Source: Platerodrilus igneus (Eukaryota > Arthropoda > Insecta > Coleoptera > Lycidae). Taken from it: a stretch of DNA of 64,000 nucleotides. Position numbers and translations under genes: made by a program. The stretch spans positions 12,060,001 through 12,124,000 of the forward strand of contig JARFIW010001469.1 in assembly GCA_036346225.1 (NCBI GenBank), in the 5' to 3' direction. How positions within the stretch are numbered: the stretch's first letter is position 1; each line of letters opens with the position of its first letter. The notes beneath the pieces are model-generated. The model worked only from the letters and a program-made list of their open reading frames with translations, did no database searches and was not told the origin of the DNA. Shown piece after piece: positions 11,633 to 23,345 of this stretch.

Positions 11633-11932
11633 CAGGCGGCTCCGTGGCTTTGTAGGTATGCATATGACTACTATGCCCAAGGTCCCAGGTTTGAATCCCG
11701 ACACTGTCCGCTTAAAAAATGTTAGGCGAGCATTTTTCACAAAAATACGCCCTCCTTCGAATGAGGTAAAATAGAGGTTCCGTGTGTGAGTGTTGTCCAC
11801 AGGTTAAAGATTGCTACCTTGCTTGGAACAGCAAGGATTTGGCAAAATAAAAAATTTTCCAGGTAAACAAAGAAAAATTGTTTCTTAGCCAATGTAGAAC
11901 CTTAGGGTGGAGCATTGGAAAATCAAATGTAG
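11633..11932 (+). mobile_element. tRNA-derived SINE, copy 1 (300 bp)
   Basis: A tRNA-like head with a degraded A box (TGGCTTTGTAGG) and a B box (GGTTTGAATCC) is followed by a body shared with the copies at 28848 and 56571. The 11-bp duplication TGTAGAACCAA flanks it (11622-11632 and 11933-11943). The head would be transcribed by RNA polymerase III. The copy has the same length as copy 2 but more base changes, so it is probably older. Confidence 0.88.
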
Positions 11933-11984
11933 TGTAGAACCAATAACCACCTACAAACCTACATGTACCCTAAGCCAATCGACA

Positions 11985-12144
11985 TCGTTAATATCCAAGC
12001 ATCCTCAAACCGACTATCATCTTCGAGCTTGTCCATCGCGTACTATGCCATCAGTCTGGGGCCATCGCCTTTGTCGCTGCAAGCAACCAGTTGGAACCGG
12101 ACCTAACAAATCTAAGGTTAGCAGCTAGCAGCCAGCGGTTAAGG
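11985..12144 (+). other. Possible host exon upstream of the copia insertion
   Basis: An open frame reads FELVHRVLCHQSGAIAFVAA then SNQLEPDLTNLRLAASSQRL and ends at AGG followed by gtgagt, a good donor in phase 0. The next downstream candidate exon (23617) starts in phase 0 after a good acceptor, with the copia element between. The upstream boundary and the protein family are unknown. This could be chance. Confidence 0.25.
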
Positions 12145-12266
12145 GTGAGTGACTTTCGTCTAATCCCAAACGGATTGTTTTTGTGATACAAGCCCACTTT
12201 CCTACAAACGATGAAGTTTCGAGCCGCGAAAACCTCCATCGTTCCAGTCTGTAAGAACCGGCGCCC

Positions 12267-12423
12267 TGTTGTTTATATAATAAAATAATGATCTACTCCT
12301 CTATTAATATACCTTTTATATCAAAAAGAATTATTACATATTACTGACATTTCATATTTTATTTGAGAGATAACAACTAACTATACATTTTAGTGTAACA
12401 ATTTTAAGACATTAAAACTAACA
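12267..12423 (-). repeat. copia 3' LTR
   Basis: This 157-base copy runs from TGTTG to TAACA on the plus strand and matches 23346-23516 apart from a short deletion and scattered changes. Confidence 0.88.
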
Positions 12424-12434
12424 CTCTCCCTCGC
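12424..12434 (-). other. copia polypurine tract
   Basis: On the minus strand GCGAGGGAGAG lies directly against the 3' LTR, the expected primer for second-strand synthesis. Confidence 0.75.
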
Positions 12435-13432
12435 TAAAATCACGTAAACCTAAACAATGCTTAAACTTGTTAAATATTACAAAAGATAATCCTTTTGTTA
12501 AGATGTCAGTTTCCTGATCTTCAGATGAAACATACAATAACTTTAATATTTGATTATTTAAGTATTCACGCACAAAATTAAACTTAATATCCATATGTTT
12601 AATCCTTCGATTATTGGTGGGATTATTAATTAAAGCAATACAGCTTTAATTGTCTTCATGTATTAAAATTGTTTGAATATTTAATTCAAAATCACCTACT
12701 AGTTTTAATATCCACAATCCTTCAGTAACTGCTTTAAGTAAGTAAGTAAGTTTTATTTAAATGTATGATAATACATATTAAAAATACCTTATATTATAAA
12801 ATATATTACATAGAAAATACAACCATATAGATAGTTGATACAAGAGTTAATCTACATCACATCCTCGACATCGATGCCCGCAATTGGCGTTTAAATGATT
12901 GTAAAGATTTTGATTGTTTAATATTGGCTCAGAGCGCATTAAATTCTCAGATGCCGTCAATGAATAAGGACCTTTCAGTACATGCTTTCTTAAAAGAATA
13001 AATATAAAAATTGGATGAATTATGAGTGGTGTGATGATGAATTTCATGAACCTTAATTAAATTACATTGTAGGTAATAGGCAACAAGTTTTTGGTAATCC
13101 TATATATAAAGCACATAACTAAAAAGTACAAATGCTTTACAAAGAGCTACTAATTCTGCTTCTGTGGTTGAGAAACTTACGTACCTTTGCCTATGAGTAA
13201 CTCATAATAACGTGTTACTAAATAATTTAAACACAAAACCTGTAACTGATTTTCTACCATGTAAATTTCCGCCCCAATCAGCATCTACAAAACATTCTAC
13301 ACTAACATTATTTGTTTGTCGCTTATATTCTAAACCTACACCTTTTGTGCCATTTAGATATCTTAGAACTCGAAATAAATAATTCCAAATTACTTCAGTC
13401 GCGTTATCTTGGTACCCACTAAAGAAATTCAA
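12435..13432 (-). pseudogene. copia RNase H region, split by a LINE tail
   Basis: From 13432 the minus strand reads RVLRYLNGTKGVGLEYK, then VECFVDADWGG (RNase H Asp block) and KSVTGFVF, then TEAELVALCKA to about 13132. After the inserted LINE it resumes at 12735 with KAVTEGLWILKLV, ILIHEDN, NPTNNRRIKHMDIKFNFVRE and DILTKGL, ending just before the purine tract. A stop follows HEDN and there is a shift near 13200. The shared KA at the junction corresponds to the LINE's target duplication. Confidence 0.85.
12736..13131 (-). mobile_element. 5'-truncated LINE tail in copia RNase H
   Basis: The minus strand carries a decayed LINE reverse-transcriptase C-terminus (THNSSNF, CTERSLFIDGI, QSKSLQSFKRQLRA), a 3' UTR and a terminal (ACTT)n tail at 12736-12750. 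The flanks repeat TGCTTTA (12729-12735 region and about 13132-13138). The 67-codon frame at 12847-13047 is out of phase with the real protein. Confidence 0.75.
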
Positions 13433-13710
13433 CGCAAAACATATCAGGCCTACTGCCTAACATCAAATACATCAAACACCCTATCAGCTCACGATATGGT
13501 TTTGTTGTAAATTTATTTTATCAATACAATTACTAATCCTTAATTTTGATTCAATTGGTGTTACCGATCGTTTGCATTCTTCAGCCTTAAAATTTTTTTA
13601 AATGAGCTTAATATCCCTTTTTTTCTTTCATAATCTATTTCTAATCCTAAAAATTCTTTTAATTTTCCTTTGTCTTTAATTTTAAATTTTGTCATTAACT
13701 TTCCTTTTAC

Positions 13711-14361
13711 TTAATTAATTGAATCCATATTAGGACCCAATAAAATTATGTCCTCGACATAAATGAGTAGATAAACTAACTCAGAAGTACTTACATTATT
13801 TATGTATAAACAATAGTCATTTTCAGATCTTTCAAATCTTAATTCTAATATATAAGAATTAATTTTATCATTCCAACATTTACTTGATTGTTTTAACCCA
13901 TATAAAGACTTATTTATTTTAAGGACTTTTCCTGAGTCACACTGTACTCCATCTGGCGCATAAATGTACACATTTTCATTTATAATTCCATTTAAAAATG
14001 CTGTTTTTACGTTAAGCTGTTGAAAGTGATATTTAAATTGATTTTCAATAATCAACAATAATCTAATTGTTGCCATGTTTGCTACTGGTGAGTAAATGTT
14101 TACATAATTTGTCTTTTTCTTGTAAAAAACCTCTTGCTACTAAGCTAGCTTTATATCTATCTTGTTCCTTATTTTCTAATTCTTTATAAGCAAAACCCAC
14201 CTTGTGTCCAAAATTTTCTCATTTTTAGGAGTTTCATTTTCTTCAATTGATTTCAATTCTTTCTTAACTGCATCTAACCATTTATTTCGATCTTTCCTAT
14301 TTTGTATATTATTATATGACTTTGGAACATCATATACAAAATTACATGCCTCAAGCGCCAT
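13711..14361 (-). pseudogene. copia reverse transcriptase, active site altered
   Basis: The blocks RNKWLDAVKKELKSIEEN, RYKASLVARGFLQ, VKTAFLNG, NKSLYGLKQS and YVEDIILLG appear in copia order, with a frameshift between 14176 and 14076. The catalytic Asp before VKTAFLNG is Asn (QLNVKTAF), and the YVDD box reads YVED. Both changes hit catalytic carboxylates, so this enzyme is dead even apart from the frameshift. Confidence 0.85.
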
Positions 14362-14622
14362 ATATATCTAATAATCATAAAATTTTTGAGGAATTTTTAC
14401 CTGTCTTATTTTCTCTATTTTGTAATAATACTTGATGTGTATTATTTTCACTTCTTATCTGTTCTCTAATTTCCGGATTGTTTTCTTTTTTTTTCCTCAT
14501 TATAACCTACTTCTACTATATTTTTTTTAATTGAAGACTATTTTCATTAAATTTAACAACTCTACTTACTATTACCTTCTGTTTTTCTAAACTCCTTAGT
14601 CTATACCCATTTGTAGTATATC

Positions 14623-15435
14623 CTACATCACAAAATTCTCTACTTTTACATCAAATTTAGTTCTGAGTTCTTTTGGTATGTGACAATAAGCAGCGCAACC
14701 AAATATTTTTAAATTACCATTTAATTTATTATCGTACCAAATTTCACACGGTATAATATTTCTAAAATTTGCTGAAATATCCCTATTCATCACATAATTC
14801 ACAGTCAGAACAACCTCACCCCAAAAGGTTTTATCTAAACCGGCATTTGCTAATATTGTTCTAGCACGTTCGACTAAACTTCTGTTTTTCCTTTCAGCTT
14901 TGCCATTTTGTTGAGGTGTGTAGGCCACAGTATTGTCAATCATTACACCCTTCTTTTTACAAAATTTTATAAAATTATTAAAGGAATACTCGTCTTGATT
15001 ATCACATCTAAGTTTTGATATTTTAGCCAGAAACTTTGATTCTGCCTTATTTACAAACTCTTGGAACTTTTCTAAAGTTTCACTTTTATTTTTTAGTAAA
15101 TAAATGACTGTAAAGTTAGAAAAATCATCTCTGGACGTTATAAAGTACTTATAATCATTGTGTGTTTGAGTGATTGGGCCACAAACATCTGTGTGAAATA
15201 TTTCTAAAATTCTCCTGCTTTTTGTTCTAGTTCCAAATGGTAATCTTGTTAATTTGCCACTAATACATGGCTCACAAAACTGAACTTGTTGAAACTTTAA
15301 ATCATTTTCAATTCCTAATACCATTTTATTTTTAATGATTTCCCTTAATCCTGAAGAACTTATATGTGCATGGCGTCTATGCCATTTTATAAAATCACTA
15401 TTATTATTTTCTACTATTAAAAATTCTGGTGTCAC
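14623..15435 (-). pseudogene. copia integrase
   Basis: A 270-residue open segment has the GAG-pre-integrase zinc finger (WHRRHAHIS...CEPCISGK; HHCC), then the core with FHTDVCGPI, a second Asp in LRCDNQDEYS, and the Glu in TPQQNGKAERKNRSLVERAR. The D, D, E catalytic set is therefore all visible. The frame ends within the C-terminal region, and the linker into reverse transcriptase is decayed. This is the best kept part of the copia. Confidence 0.85.
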
Positions 15436-15479
15436 TAATTTAAATATAATTTCATATAGATTATCTCTGTATACTATCC

Positions 15480-15824
15480 CTAACGCTTCCCATTTTTAAA
15501 AATGACCTTAACATGAAACGATTCTAACTTCTTTACAGATAATATTTTCTTCCTTTGTTGTGGTACATACAAGATATTCTTAATTGTACAGTTTACCTTA
15601 TCCTTTCCTACATAACTTATTACATCTATATTCCCTACTCCTATTGCCGTTATGTAATTATCGTTTTTAGCTACTGCTATTTGTATAAGGTTTGTTAACA
15701 TAACTAAGTTTGAAAAGTAATCATTAAGAAGGTGATCTGTACATCCCGAGTCAATAAAAAATTTGATCTCACCTGTTTTTAAAGTTAGATTTATCTTACA
15801 GGTATTTTCATCTGTGTTACCCAT
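15480..15824 (-). pseudogene. copia aspartic protease
   Basis: The frame contains FFIDSGCTDHLLND, the copia protease active site (DSG), and ILYVPQQRKKILSVKKLE, typical of the segment before integrase. It would cut the Gag-Pol polyprotein. It is separated by stops from gag upstream and by a shift from integrase downstream. Confidence 0.82.
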
Positions 15825-15849
15825 AAAACGAACTTTTCTATTTATGTCG

Positions 15850-16474
15850 TCGTTTTCTTTTGGAAACTAACCTTCATCTTGTTGAACATAATTACTTCTA
15901 TGACTGTTACTCTGATATTTGCTTTTACCATATCCACGATAAGTTGATCTTCCTTTATATGACTTTCGACTCCTACTTTTACTTAACCCACCTCTTTCTG
16001 TACTGTATTACATTTATTACATTTTAAGAAAGATTGCAAAAAAGAAACTGGAAATCATCCAGTTTCTTTTTTGCAATCTTTCTTGAAATGTCTCAGCTCA
16101 CCATATTTAAAACATGCTCCGCTTTGTGAGTGGCGGAAAATTCACACGAAGTTGCTTGCACTTTCTTACCTAGTTCAATTACTTTTCGCTTTTCAGATTT
16201 GCTCAGTAGTTTCTGTTTAACTATTTCAAATGTTACATCTTGTACGCTCTCTATTACCGTGATAACGGTTTCAAGAGAGCTAAGTAAACCAAGCAGCAAG
16301 ATACATATCAGGTCGTGCTCTTTTAATTCAGCATCAGCCGCCTTCAATTGTATCACAATGACTTCAAACTCTTCTATATACTTTTCAAGGCATTCGTTTT
16401 CTTTTAAACGCACCCCCAACAATTTCCGTTTTAATACAATTGCCTAGGTAGGTCTTTCTTTTCATATTTATTCT
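15850..16474 (-). pseudogene. copia gag, C-terminal part and zinc knuckle
   Basis: From 16474 the minus strand reads KNKYEKKDLPRQLY, then ENECLEKYIEEFEVIVIQL and LLLGLLSSLETVITVI, the UBN2/copia-gag pattern. The zinc knuckle near 16110 is CFKYGELRHFKKDC, where the second Cys of CX2CX4HX4C is Tyr. An inverted duplication follows at once (16026-16084). The N-terminal part of gag lies beyond the piggyBac insertion at 22980-23243. Confidence 0.82.
16026..16084. repeat. Perfect 26-bp inverted repeat (foldback)
   Basis: Arms 16026-16051 and 16059-16084 are exact reverse complements separated by a 7-base loop. The arm includes AAGAAAGATTGC, A6, then GAAACTGG. It lies just after the zinc-knuckle codons of copia gag and looks like a local inverted duplication, not a functional RNA element. 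Confidence 0.9.
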
Positions 16475-16820
16475 TTAACACGTTAAAGACCGCATGCCCA
16501 CCGGCGGGTCACTCTTCAACAACATTACCAGCCCGCGTGCTCACGGGTAGGCACACGACATGTTTTACTTGGGGATCGCTTGTGCACTGGTGGGCATGAT
16601 TTCAATACAATTTATGTACAGCAGTTGATTCGTCGGTCCCTCGAAGAGATACTGTATATAGCGGACTTAGTTAATTTGACATAGCCTCGTTTTAAAACGA
16701 TTTTTTTAAATTGAAACAAAATTGATGTGTTTATAAGATTTTCAAGGTGATATAAAAATAAAAAACAACTTTTAATATATATTTTATTCAATATTTGTGA
16801 TACGACTTACTAAATATCTT

Positions 16821-18499
16821 TTATGCAACATTTTTATGATTTTTTTGAAAACAATCGATACAAATTGGTATTTTGCATTTTTCGCAAATTGTATTAACTT
16901 TTTTGGCATTCTTGCGAGCATATGTAGATCCTTTTGAAATTGACATTTGCTTGTAGCAAAGACGGCATCGTTTTCTTGTTTACCTTTTCTGCCTTTCAAC
17001 TTCTTTCAAGATTTGTGCAGTAGACGTTGAGGGAGTTGGAATTGTCGGTGATGAGTCTGTAATTGTCATTGCAGGGACAAGAAGTTCTTTGAATTTGGTA
17101 AGTTGCATCTTTTCACCACAAACTTTTTTATACAACTACAGTTGTAGCAGTAATAATATGGAATACCAGTCGTTTATACCATTTTATAGTTCTTTGTAAA
17201 TATGGTGTATATGCGGCCATTTGATCCGACAAATCTATAAATGCCTTTCCTTTGTTGTAATCTATCGCGATGACTAGTTTACGGATTTCTTTGCCCTTAA
17301 TATTTAAGTTTATCATAGAGTCATTGTGCTTTGTGCTTAACTTCAGAACATCCCTTTTGTCTTTCCATTTTAATACTACAATTTTATCTTCATTTTGTCG
17401 GGATATTACTTCTCCCTTTTTTAGCTTTTTTAGTATCACTTCTTTAGGAATATCTTTTCTATTAGAACGTAAAGTTCCAACCAAATGCGTGTCTCTGTTT
17501 ATCAGCGTCTTTGCTAATGGTACACTAGTGTACCAATTATCTATGTAGACACTTCTTCTTGAATCTAATAGACCATCCATTAATTCCATCACCACTTTTT
17601 CTCCAACAGAAACACCATCTGCTTTTTCTTTTCCTGTGTATACTTTGTTTTTCCAGGTGTATCCTCCAGTAGTACAAAGCTTAAATAATTTTATTCCATA
17701 TCTATGCCGTTTGTTTGGAATATATTGTCTGAAATATATCTGCCCATGGAAGGGTAAGTTGCTCTCATCAATACAAATATCTTCTCCTGGAACGACGGCA
17801 TGTTGAAATTTTTTATTAATCATGTTAAGTATAGCGGATATTTTGTATAATCGGTCGTTTTCATCCCTTTGCATATTATTGCAAAAATGAAGGTTATTCA
17901 ATAATTGTTCGAATCTATTTGTAGTCATAATTTTGGATATGTTATTTCCATATAATGTATTTGTGGACCAGTAATCTCGAATTTTTGGAAGCGGAAAGAC
18001 CCATCCATAGTATCATTCCAATGAATTTTCTCATTTCCACAGGGTCAGTATCTGACCATGGTTTTATCTTTGGCTTTGGTTTTATATTTTGCAAAGCGAA
18101 CCTATTCGTCTCTGTCACAAATAAGGCAATTACTTCGTCATCTATGAAGTAATTGTAGAAATCAATTGGGTCTTTCCCAGTAAGTTTTTTTGCGACATCG
18201 TCATCCACCTTGAGATTTTGAGTTTTCGTAAACATTTTTCTACTACCACTAACAGAATCCCACGTTGACAAAACATATGAAGGCACAGGAAGTTCATTTT
18301 CTGAATCTGATATGTCTGATGAATTTGCAGATGCTTCAATGCTTTCTGCAGAATCCAATGATGGTGATGTATACCCTGTTGTATAATCCTTGTCACCAAC
18401 TGAATCGTCAGAAAAACCAGTCACATTTTCTTCATCCGAATCAAACAAATGTTCAATTTCGCGTTCAAGTTCACTCTCAGTAAGCCCCCGTTTTGTCAT
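16821..18499 (-). pseudogene. piggyBac-type transposase
   Basis: It starts MTKRGLTESELEREIEHLF with an acidic N-terminus, then KFIGMILWMGL. A frameshift near 17990 precedes KIRDYWSTN and TNRFEQLLNNLHFC. The catalytic aspartates are visible in ICIDESNLPFHG, VYIDNWYTSVPL and FIDLSDQMAAY. After another slip near 17130 a Pro/Ser/Thr linker leads to the C-terminal cysteine-rich domain (CRLCYKQM, CEKCKIPICIDCFQKNH), with a TAA before it. Full-length architecture is kept, but two slips and a stop inactivate it. Confidence 0.88.
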
Positions 18500-18934
18500 T
18501 TTAATAATTTTTTTATAATTATATATAATAATAATTTTTACAAATACAACACAGGATTACGCACATCTATCTTATGCCAGTGCACAAATGTAACTGCGTA
18601 TATAAACATGTTCAACAAGTTTTAACTCGTCAAAGCTATAACAACCGAAGAATGTGCAAAATAAACAATGACTCACCGGTGACTCACGCGGTCTACAAGA
18701 GTAAATTTACATGTTGGGACCGGGTGACCACCCGTGGGCACTTTAATTGAAATAAATCTAGGGGTAAAATAATATCTACCTCAAACTATTGTACACTAAA
18801 AAAATATTTAAAAAATAATATACATAATTAACAATAAAAAAAAATTCCGGTCCATATTTATTTATTTATCAATACAATGCTGTTGCCAGCGGTGGTAGCA
18901 ATATAATTACAATTATAAAACAAACCAAGAAATA

Positions 18935-21646
18935 CTAATCTAACAGGTTAGTAAACTGGGCTTTTGTTCCAGGGAAAGGGTCAAAGACACACTGAGGCAG
19001 CACATTCCACAATACAATACCCCTGCCAACTGGGGAGTTTGCACCAAAGGAGCTTGCAAATTTCGGACGTTGGATCTTATACCAATGGTCATTACGTGAG
19101 ATGTAGTTGGCCACACGTAGACGGTTATCGATCTCCGTTAAGGAGGGCAATTTAGTTATGGCTTCGTAAATCAAAATTAGCAGTCTTCGGTCACGTCGTA
19201 AAACCAACGGCTCCCACTCTAAGAATTGTAAGAGTGCTGTGCAACTAACTGCATAGTCGTAAGTATTCAGCACCTGCCGAGCCGCTCTACGTTGAACCGC
19301 CTCAAGGGCTAAGGCAAGAAACTTAGCTGGCGGACTCCAAACTGATGCGCAGTACTCCAATGTAGGACGTACAAAACTAATGTATGCGTGTCACTTCGTC
19401 TCATAGGAAGCACCACGAAGACAGTACTTGAGAAAGTTTAGCTGCTTATTGGCTTTAGAAATAGCATAAAGAACATGCTCATTCCACTTCAGGTTTTGGT
19501 TGATAATAACACCCAGATATCTACAACTGTCTGTTGGAGTGAGGGTAGTTAGACTCAGTCTGTAGGAGTAGGCAGATGTAGTTGAGCCGAATGCAACCCA
19601 GACTGTCTTGGTACAATTAATGAGCATCCCATTTGCTTCTGTCCAAGCTGTGAGGTGGGCCAGGTCTTTTTGCAGAACATTACAATCTTCTATAGTCTTG
19701 ATTGCCCTATAGAGGACAATGTCATCAGCAAAGAGTCTAATAGTGGATGATATGTTATTTACAATGGTGTTAATGAAGATCAAAAATAGAGTTGGGCCAA
19801 GTACCGAACCTTGCGGCACCCCTGAAGTAACCTCAACTGGTTTGGATAAAGAATCTCCAATCTTGACCTGTTGCGTGCGACCGGATACAAAAATCTTTAA
19901 CCAGGACAGTACTCGCCAGTCAAGACCAATTTTAAACAAGCGCTCTACAAGAAGTTTGTGGGGCACAGTGTCAAATGCCTTAGCCATGTCGATAAAAATA
20001 GCATCGACGGGTATTCCATTGTCGCGATGATCAGCTATGTCTTGTACAAAGCAGGCCAGAGCAGCCTCACAGGAGTACTGTGGCCTGAAGCCAAATTGGA
20101 ACGGGCTTAAGAAATTAGTAGAAATTAGGATACGCATTATATAGCGGTTTAGGATCCTCTCGAATACACGACAGATAACACATGTTAGGCTAATGGGCCG
20201 ATAGTTACCTGACTGAGATTTAGACCCCTTTTTATGAATAGGCACCACGTACGCTTTGCGCCATTCAAGCGGTATATCACAGTTGTTAATGCACATATTA
20301 AATAGCATAGTTAAGTACGGCACGATGGAGTTGCCACAAACACGAATCAGCCGACCTGAGATGCCATCAGGACCACAGGAGCCTGCCGTAACTTTTCGTA
20401 AAACGTTGAGGACATCGCTGTCGTCGAACTCAAATGGGGCGGCCGGTACAGGATCCAATACTGCCATGCCAATACTCATTTGGGGAGCATCTGTATATGC
20501 TGATTTAAAAGTGTCACTAAAGACAGCTAAAGCTTCAGTTGAAGTGCCTGGAAGCCCGTGACAGGATCTGGGTTTCCTTAAAACATTGACGTATTTATAG
20601 AATACATTCCAATTGCCAGGTTTGCTGTCCTTAACGAGAGAAGACATGAAATGGTGTAGAGCTGCAAGCTTTGCACAGTGAAGTTTCCTGGATAGTGCGA
20701 GAAAACGTGTCCTATGAAGCTGAGATAGTTTGCGATTGGTGTAAGCACGACGACAAGCTTTCCTTAATTGCCTGACCTCGTTGTTGTAATAAATGGGGTC
20801 AGGGTTGGAGGATAATTCTTTGGACGGCACATACACATCACGAGCAGCTAGTAATAGGTATTTAAGCGACTCCCAGTAATCATTGACAGAGCCAGCTTGG
20901 TTAATCCACCATAGATAACGGCTCGAAAGAAACTTGCGAAGATCCATAACCTTGGTATTCTTATAATAAAACACCTTTTTGTGCATAACCTGCGATGAAA
21001 TGTACTGGTTCAAGACAATGTGGACTGGTAGATGGTCACTAAACGGGCCGAGGGCAGTGCAGGTGGACCAGTCCACAATAGAGTTAACCAGGACAACATC
21101 TAAGATATGCTCGTCTCTGGTAGCACAATCTACAATTTGTTGAAGATCCTCAGAAAGTAGTTGATTAATGAGATGTTGAACATAAGAACGAGAGGGTCTA
21201 ATGGACCAAGTCACGTTAGGCAGGTTGAGATCACCACCCACCACTATCCCAACGAGAGTACCAGAACTACTGTTTGCCTGCGCTATTAAAGCTCTGAGCC
21301 GGGCAAGAATATTTATGGAAGTATACTGCGGTCTATAGACTGCAAAAACACACAAGAGCTTGTCATTAAGGTGGATATTAACTGAGACAATTTCGTACAG
21401 TTCATCATTAGTATGTAGAAATGATGGCAATCTCTTGTGTACAGCAATAAGGACTGCGCCACTCCTTGAAGGCCAATCACGCCTATAGATACGGTAGGAA
21501 TCTGGTAAAATTAACAAGTCACTTACATCATCGGTGAGCCAGGTTTCAGATGCTATGATGATATCCGCACAATAACTTTCGCATAACGTGTTGAAAGCAG
21601 TTAGTTTATTAACTAAACTACGACAGTTAACGATTATGATGCTCAC
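18935..21646 (-). pseudogene. LINE ORF2: endonuclease-reverse transcriptase, one stop
   Basis: About 900 codons from 21646. The endonuclease has NCRSLVNKL, IIIASETWLTDD and VVGGDLNLPNV. The reverse transcriptase shows YRPISLTCVICRVFERIL, FIDMAKAFDTVPHKLLVERL, GVPQGSVLGPTLFLIFIN and FADDIVLY, then a C-terminal region with EYCASVW ending at 18935. The only break is TGA near 19388, between ASYETK and HAYISFVRP, which could be a CGA to TGA change. Catalytic residues are intact. Confidence 0.88.
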
Positions 21647-21654
21647 TTCCTTGT

Positions 21655-22908
21655 TTACGTTGCTATCTTGTTCAGCACTGTGGGCTCGCCTAAAAAATCA
21701 TTCTGACTGGTGTTATTGGCGTTTCTGTCCTTAGGAGGTTTAAAGACAAATTCTCTGACCTGAACATTTGCAGGCCAGTACTGCGGGTTCCTAAGGCGTT
21801 CCTTAACGTTTACTGGTATACCCAATTTGTAAGAACTAAAATACTTAGACGTGCTGATACGATAACAGACTGCATCAGTAGAATCAGTATTCAGAAACCT
21901 AAGGACGTCTACAGAATCCTGGGGGCTTCCACCCGCCTTATGCGCAACCCTACTAAGGTGAATCCACGTTTGCCGCTGCACACCATGAAGATTGTCTGCA
22001 TTGTCAGCGGCATCAGAAGTCGCTGTGCCGACAATGACTTTAGGCTGCTTCTTTTTACGGGCCACCGTGGACCACTCGTTCGGCACATGATGTGCGGGTT
22101 TAGAAGTAGCAACCTTATTACCAGTATGTACTGGAGTTAAAGTATCATTAAGTAACTGGGAAGTAGCATTTGCTATAGCAGTATTGTCAAGAAAATGCAA
22201 GTTTCTTACAGTATCAGCAAGCTCCTGGGAGTCAGTGGGCAATTTAACAATTGAACAAGCATTAGCATAATTAACCTCTTGATAAAGAGGAGTCAGCTTA
22301 CTTTGATTAATAGTGATTGCCTTGGCAACACCTGTGTTTGTGTTGTGATGATTACTTATCACAGCATGTGGAATATTATCATGTTTGTTAGATACTGGTA
22401 TATTATTTATAATACCACTTTTAGGATCTTGAGAAATGTGTACATTGTTTGACAGTAACCTGATTAGATCTATATTACTACACTTAAGTGCATCAATTTC
22501 AGCTTAAAGATCAGATAATTGCAAGTGTAATTTAGCAATTTCATTAACCAAAGCACATGTTTCCAATTTAACTCCTTGCCTTACAATGAAGAGAAATTCA
22601 GGATTTTTTAAGAAATCAATCACAGTTGCAGGCAGGTTTGATTTCTCAACATCCAGTGCTTGTACACTTGCTGAATTTTTACTTGAGGACTCTGAAGACA
22701 GTTGTAAAGGTTCAAAGTTGGCCTTCAGACAGCAATCACAAAGGTAGGATTTAATACCATCCTCAGTAGAAAAAACCTGGCCCTTTCTATCACTGCATGA
22801 CTGGTGAGCTCTTTCACCACATTTAGCACACTGCACAAACTTATTAACCACATTTTTTTTTGCAATACACACAAAATTTCTGAGGAGCAAGTTGGCTGAC
22901 ATCAGCAC
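21655..22908 (-). pseudogene. LINE ORF1: zinc-finger RNA-binding protein, one stop
   Basis: The N-terminus has a PHD-like finger: CIAKKN, CAKCGERAHQSC and CDCC (residues about 14-70). One TAA near 22505 splits the frame (SDL stop AEIDALK), then it runs to 21655 with DVLRFLNTDSTDAVCYRIS and YKLGIPVNVKERLRNPQYWP, the RRM-like C-terminal part. It ends 9 bases before ORF2, a spacing that suggests coupled translation when the element was active. Confidence 0.82.
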
Positions 22909-22983
22909 TTCCAGCCACCTTGGATTATGAATTTGTGAATATGTGAGAAATATGAATCTGCAATGCGGTCTTCAACGTGTTAA

Positions 22984-23243
22984 TACATTCCACATTCATA
23001 CGCCGTTTTACAACATCTCAAACTTTCTAATTGTGAATCATCTACACACTGCACTATCAAACATTTTGCCTTGTTATTTTTCTTAACTTCATCTTGTGTT
23101 CCAGGATCAACGTTATTTTCAACACAATTTTTTACACTATTTTCAGATAGTATTAACTCAATGCGAAATTTCCAATTATGATAGTTATTACTATTTAAAG
23201 GTTCAATATTATAATTTCTTCTTGATACCGCTTGATTTACCAT
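22984..23243 (-). pseudogene. copia gag, N-terminal part
   Basis: The start MVNQAVSRRNYNIEPLNSNN is followed by YHNWKFRIELIL, which is the copia Gag N-terminal pattern (L...NY..W...M). The segment ends KTAYEC just before the piggyBac TTAA. The reading continues at 16474 across the insertion. The start codon lies about 90 bases downstream of the primer site. Confidence 0.85.
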
Positions 23244-23331
23244 CTTCTAGGCTCCTTTTTTATTAATTTTAATATGCTTGTTATCACTTTTCAATTGCAA
23301 GTCCTTGATTTTTCTTATTGATCATTTGAAC

Positions 23332-23345
23332 CTGGGCCCATAACC
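23332..23345 (-). other. copia primer-binding site (half-tRNA iMet)
   Basis: On the minus strand GGTTATGGGCCCAG directly follows the 5' LTR. It is complementary to the anticodon arm of initiator tRNA-Met, the unusual internal priming site used by Drosophila copia. I recognise this from knowledge of copia. Confidence 0.85.

Larger units (their letters stand above)
18855..22935 (-). mobile_element. CR1-type LINE, nearly full length
   Basis: Both ORFs are present in order on the minus strand, followed by a short 3' UTR and an ATAAATAAATAAATA tail near 18860. GC content is clearly higher than in the surrounding DNA. Only one stop was found in each ORF, so it is among the youngest elements here. 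It lies in the right-terminal part of the piggyBac. End points are approximate and no target duplication was resolved. Confidence 0.85.
16475..22983 (-). mobile_element. piggyBac-like transposon in copia gag, holding a LINE
   Basis: TTAA target duplications lie at 16475-16478 and 22980-22983. Inside them the inverted ends are CACGTTAAAGACCGCAT (16479 on +) and CACGTTGAAGACCGCAT (22979 on -), one mismatch in 17. Subterminal GCCCAC...GGTCAC-like repeats also face each other at 16495 and 18741. The transposase is at 16821-18499; the LINE at about 18855-22935 splits the right end. Removing the whole block with one TTAA rejoins copia gag into one reading (TAYEC to KNKYEKK) apart from a one-base slip, which confirms the limits. 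Confidence 0.88.

Noticed and set aside
12847..13047. 66-codon minus-strand frame in the copia RNase H region
   Set aside because: A different frame of the same strand gives a recognisable LINE reverse-transcriptase C-terminus; this open frame is a shadow.
16483..18746. Shorter piggyBac bounded by TTAA at 16483 and 18743
   Set aside because: The outer TTAA pair (16475 and 22980) has better matching inverted ends, and its removal restores copia gag. The inner repeats are subterminal.
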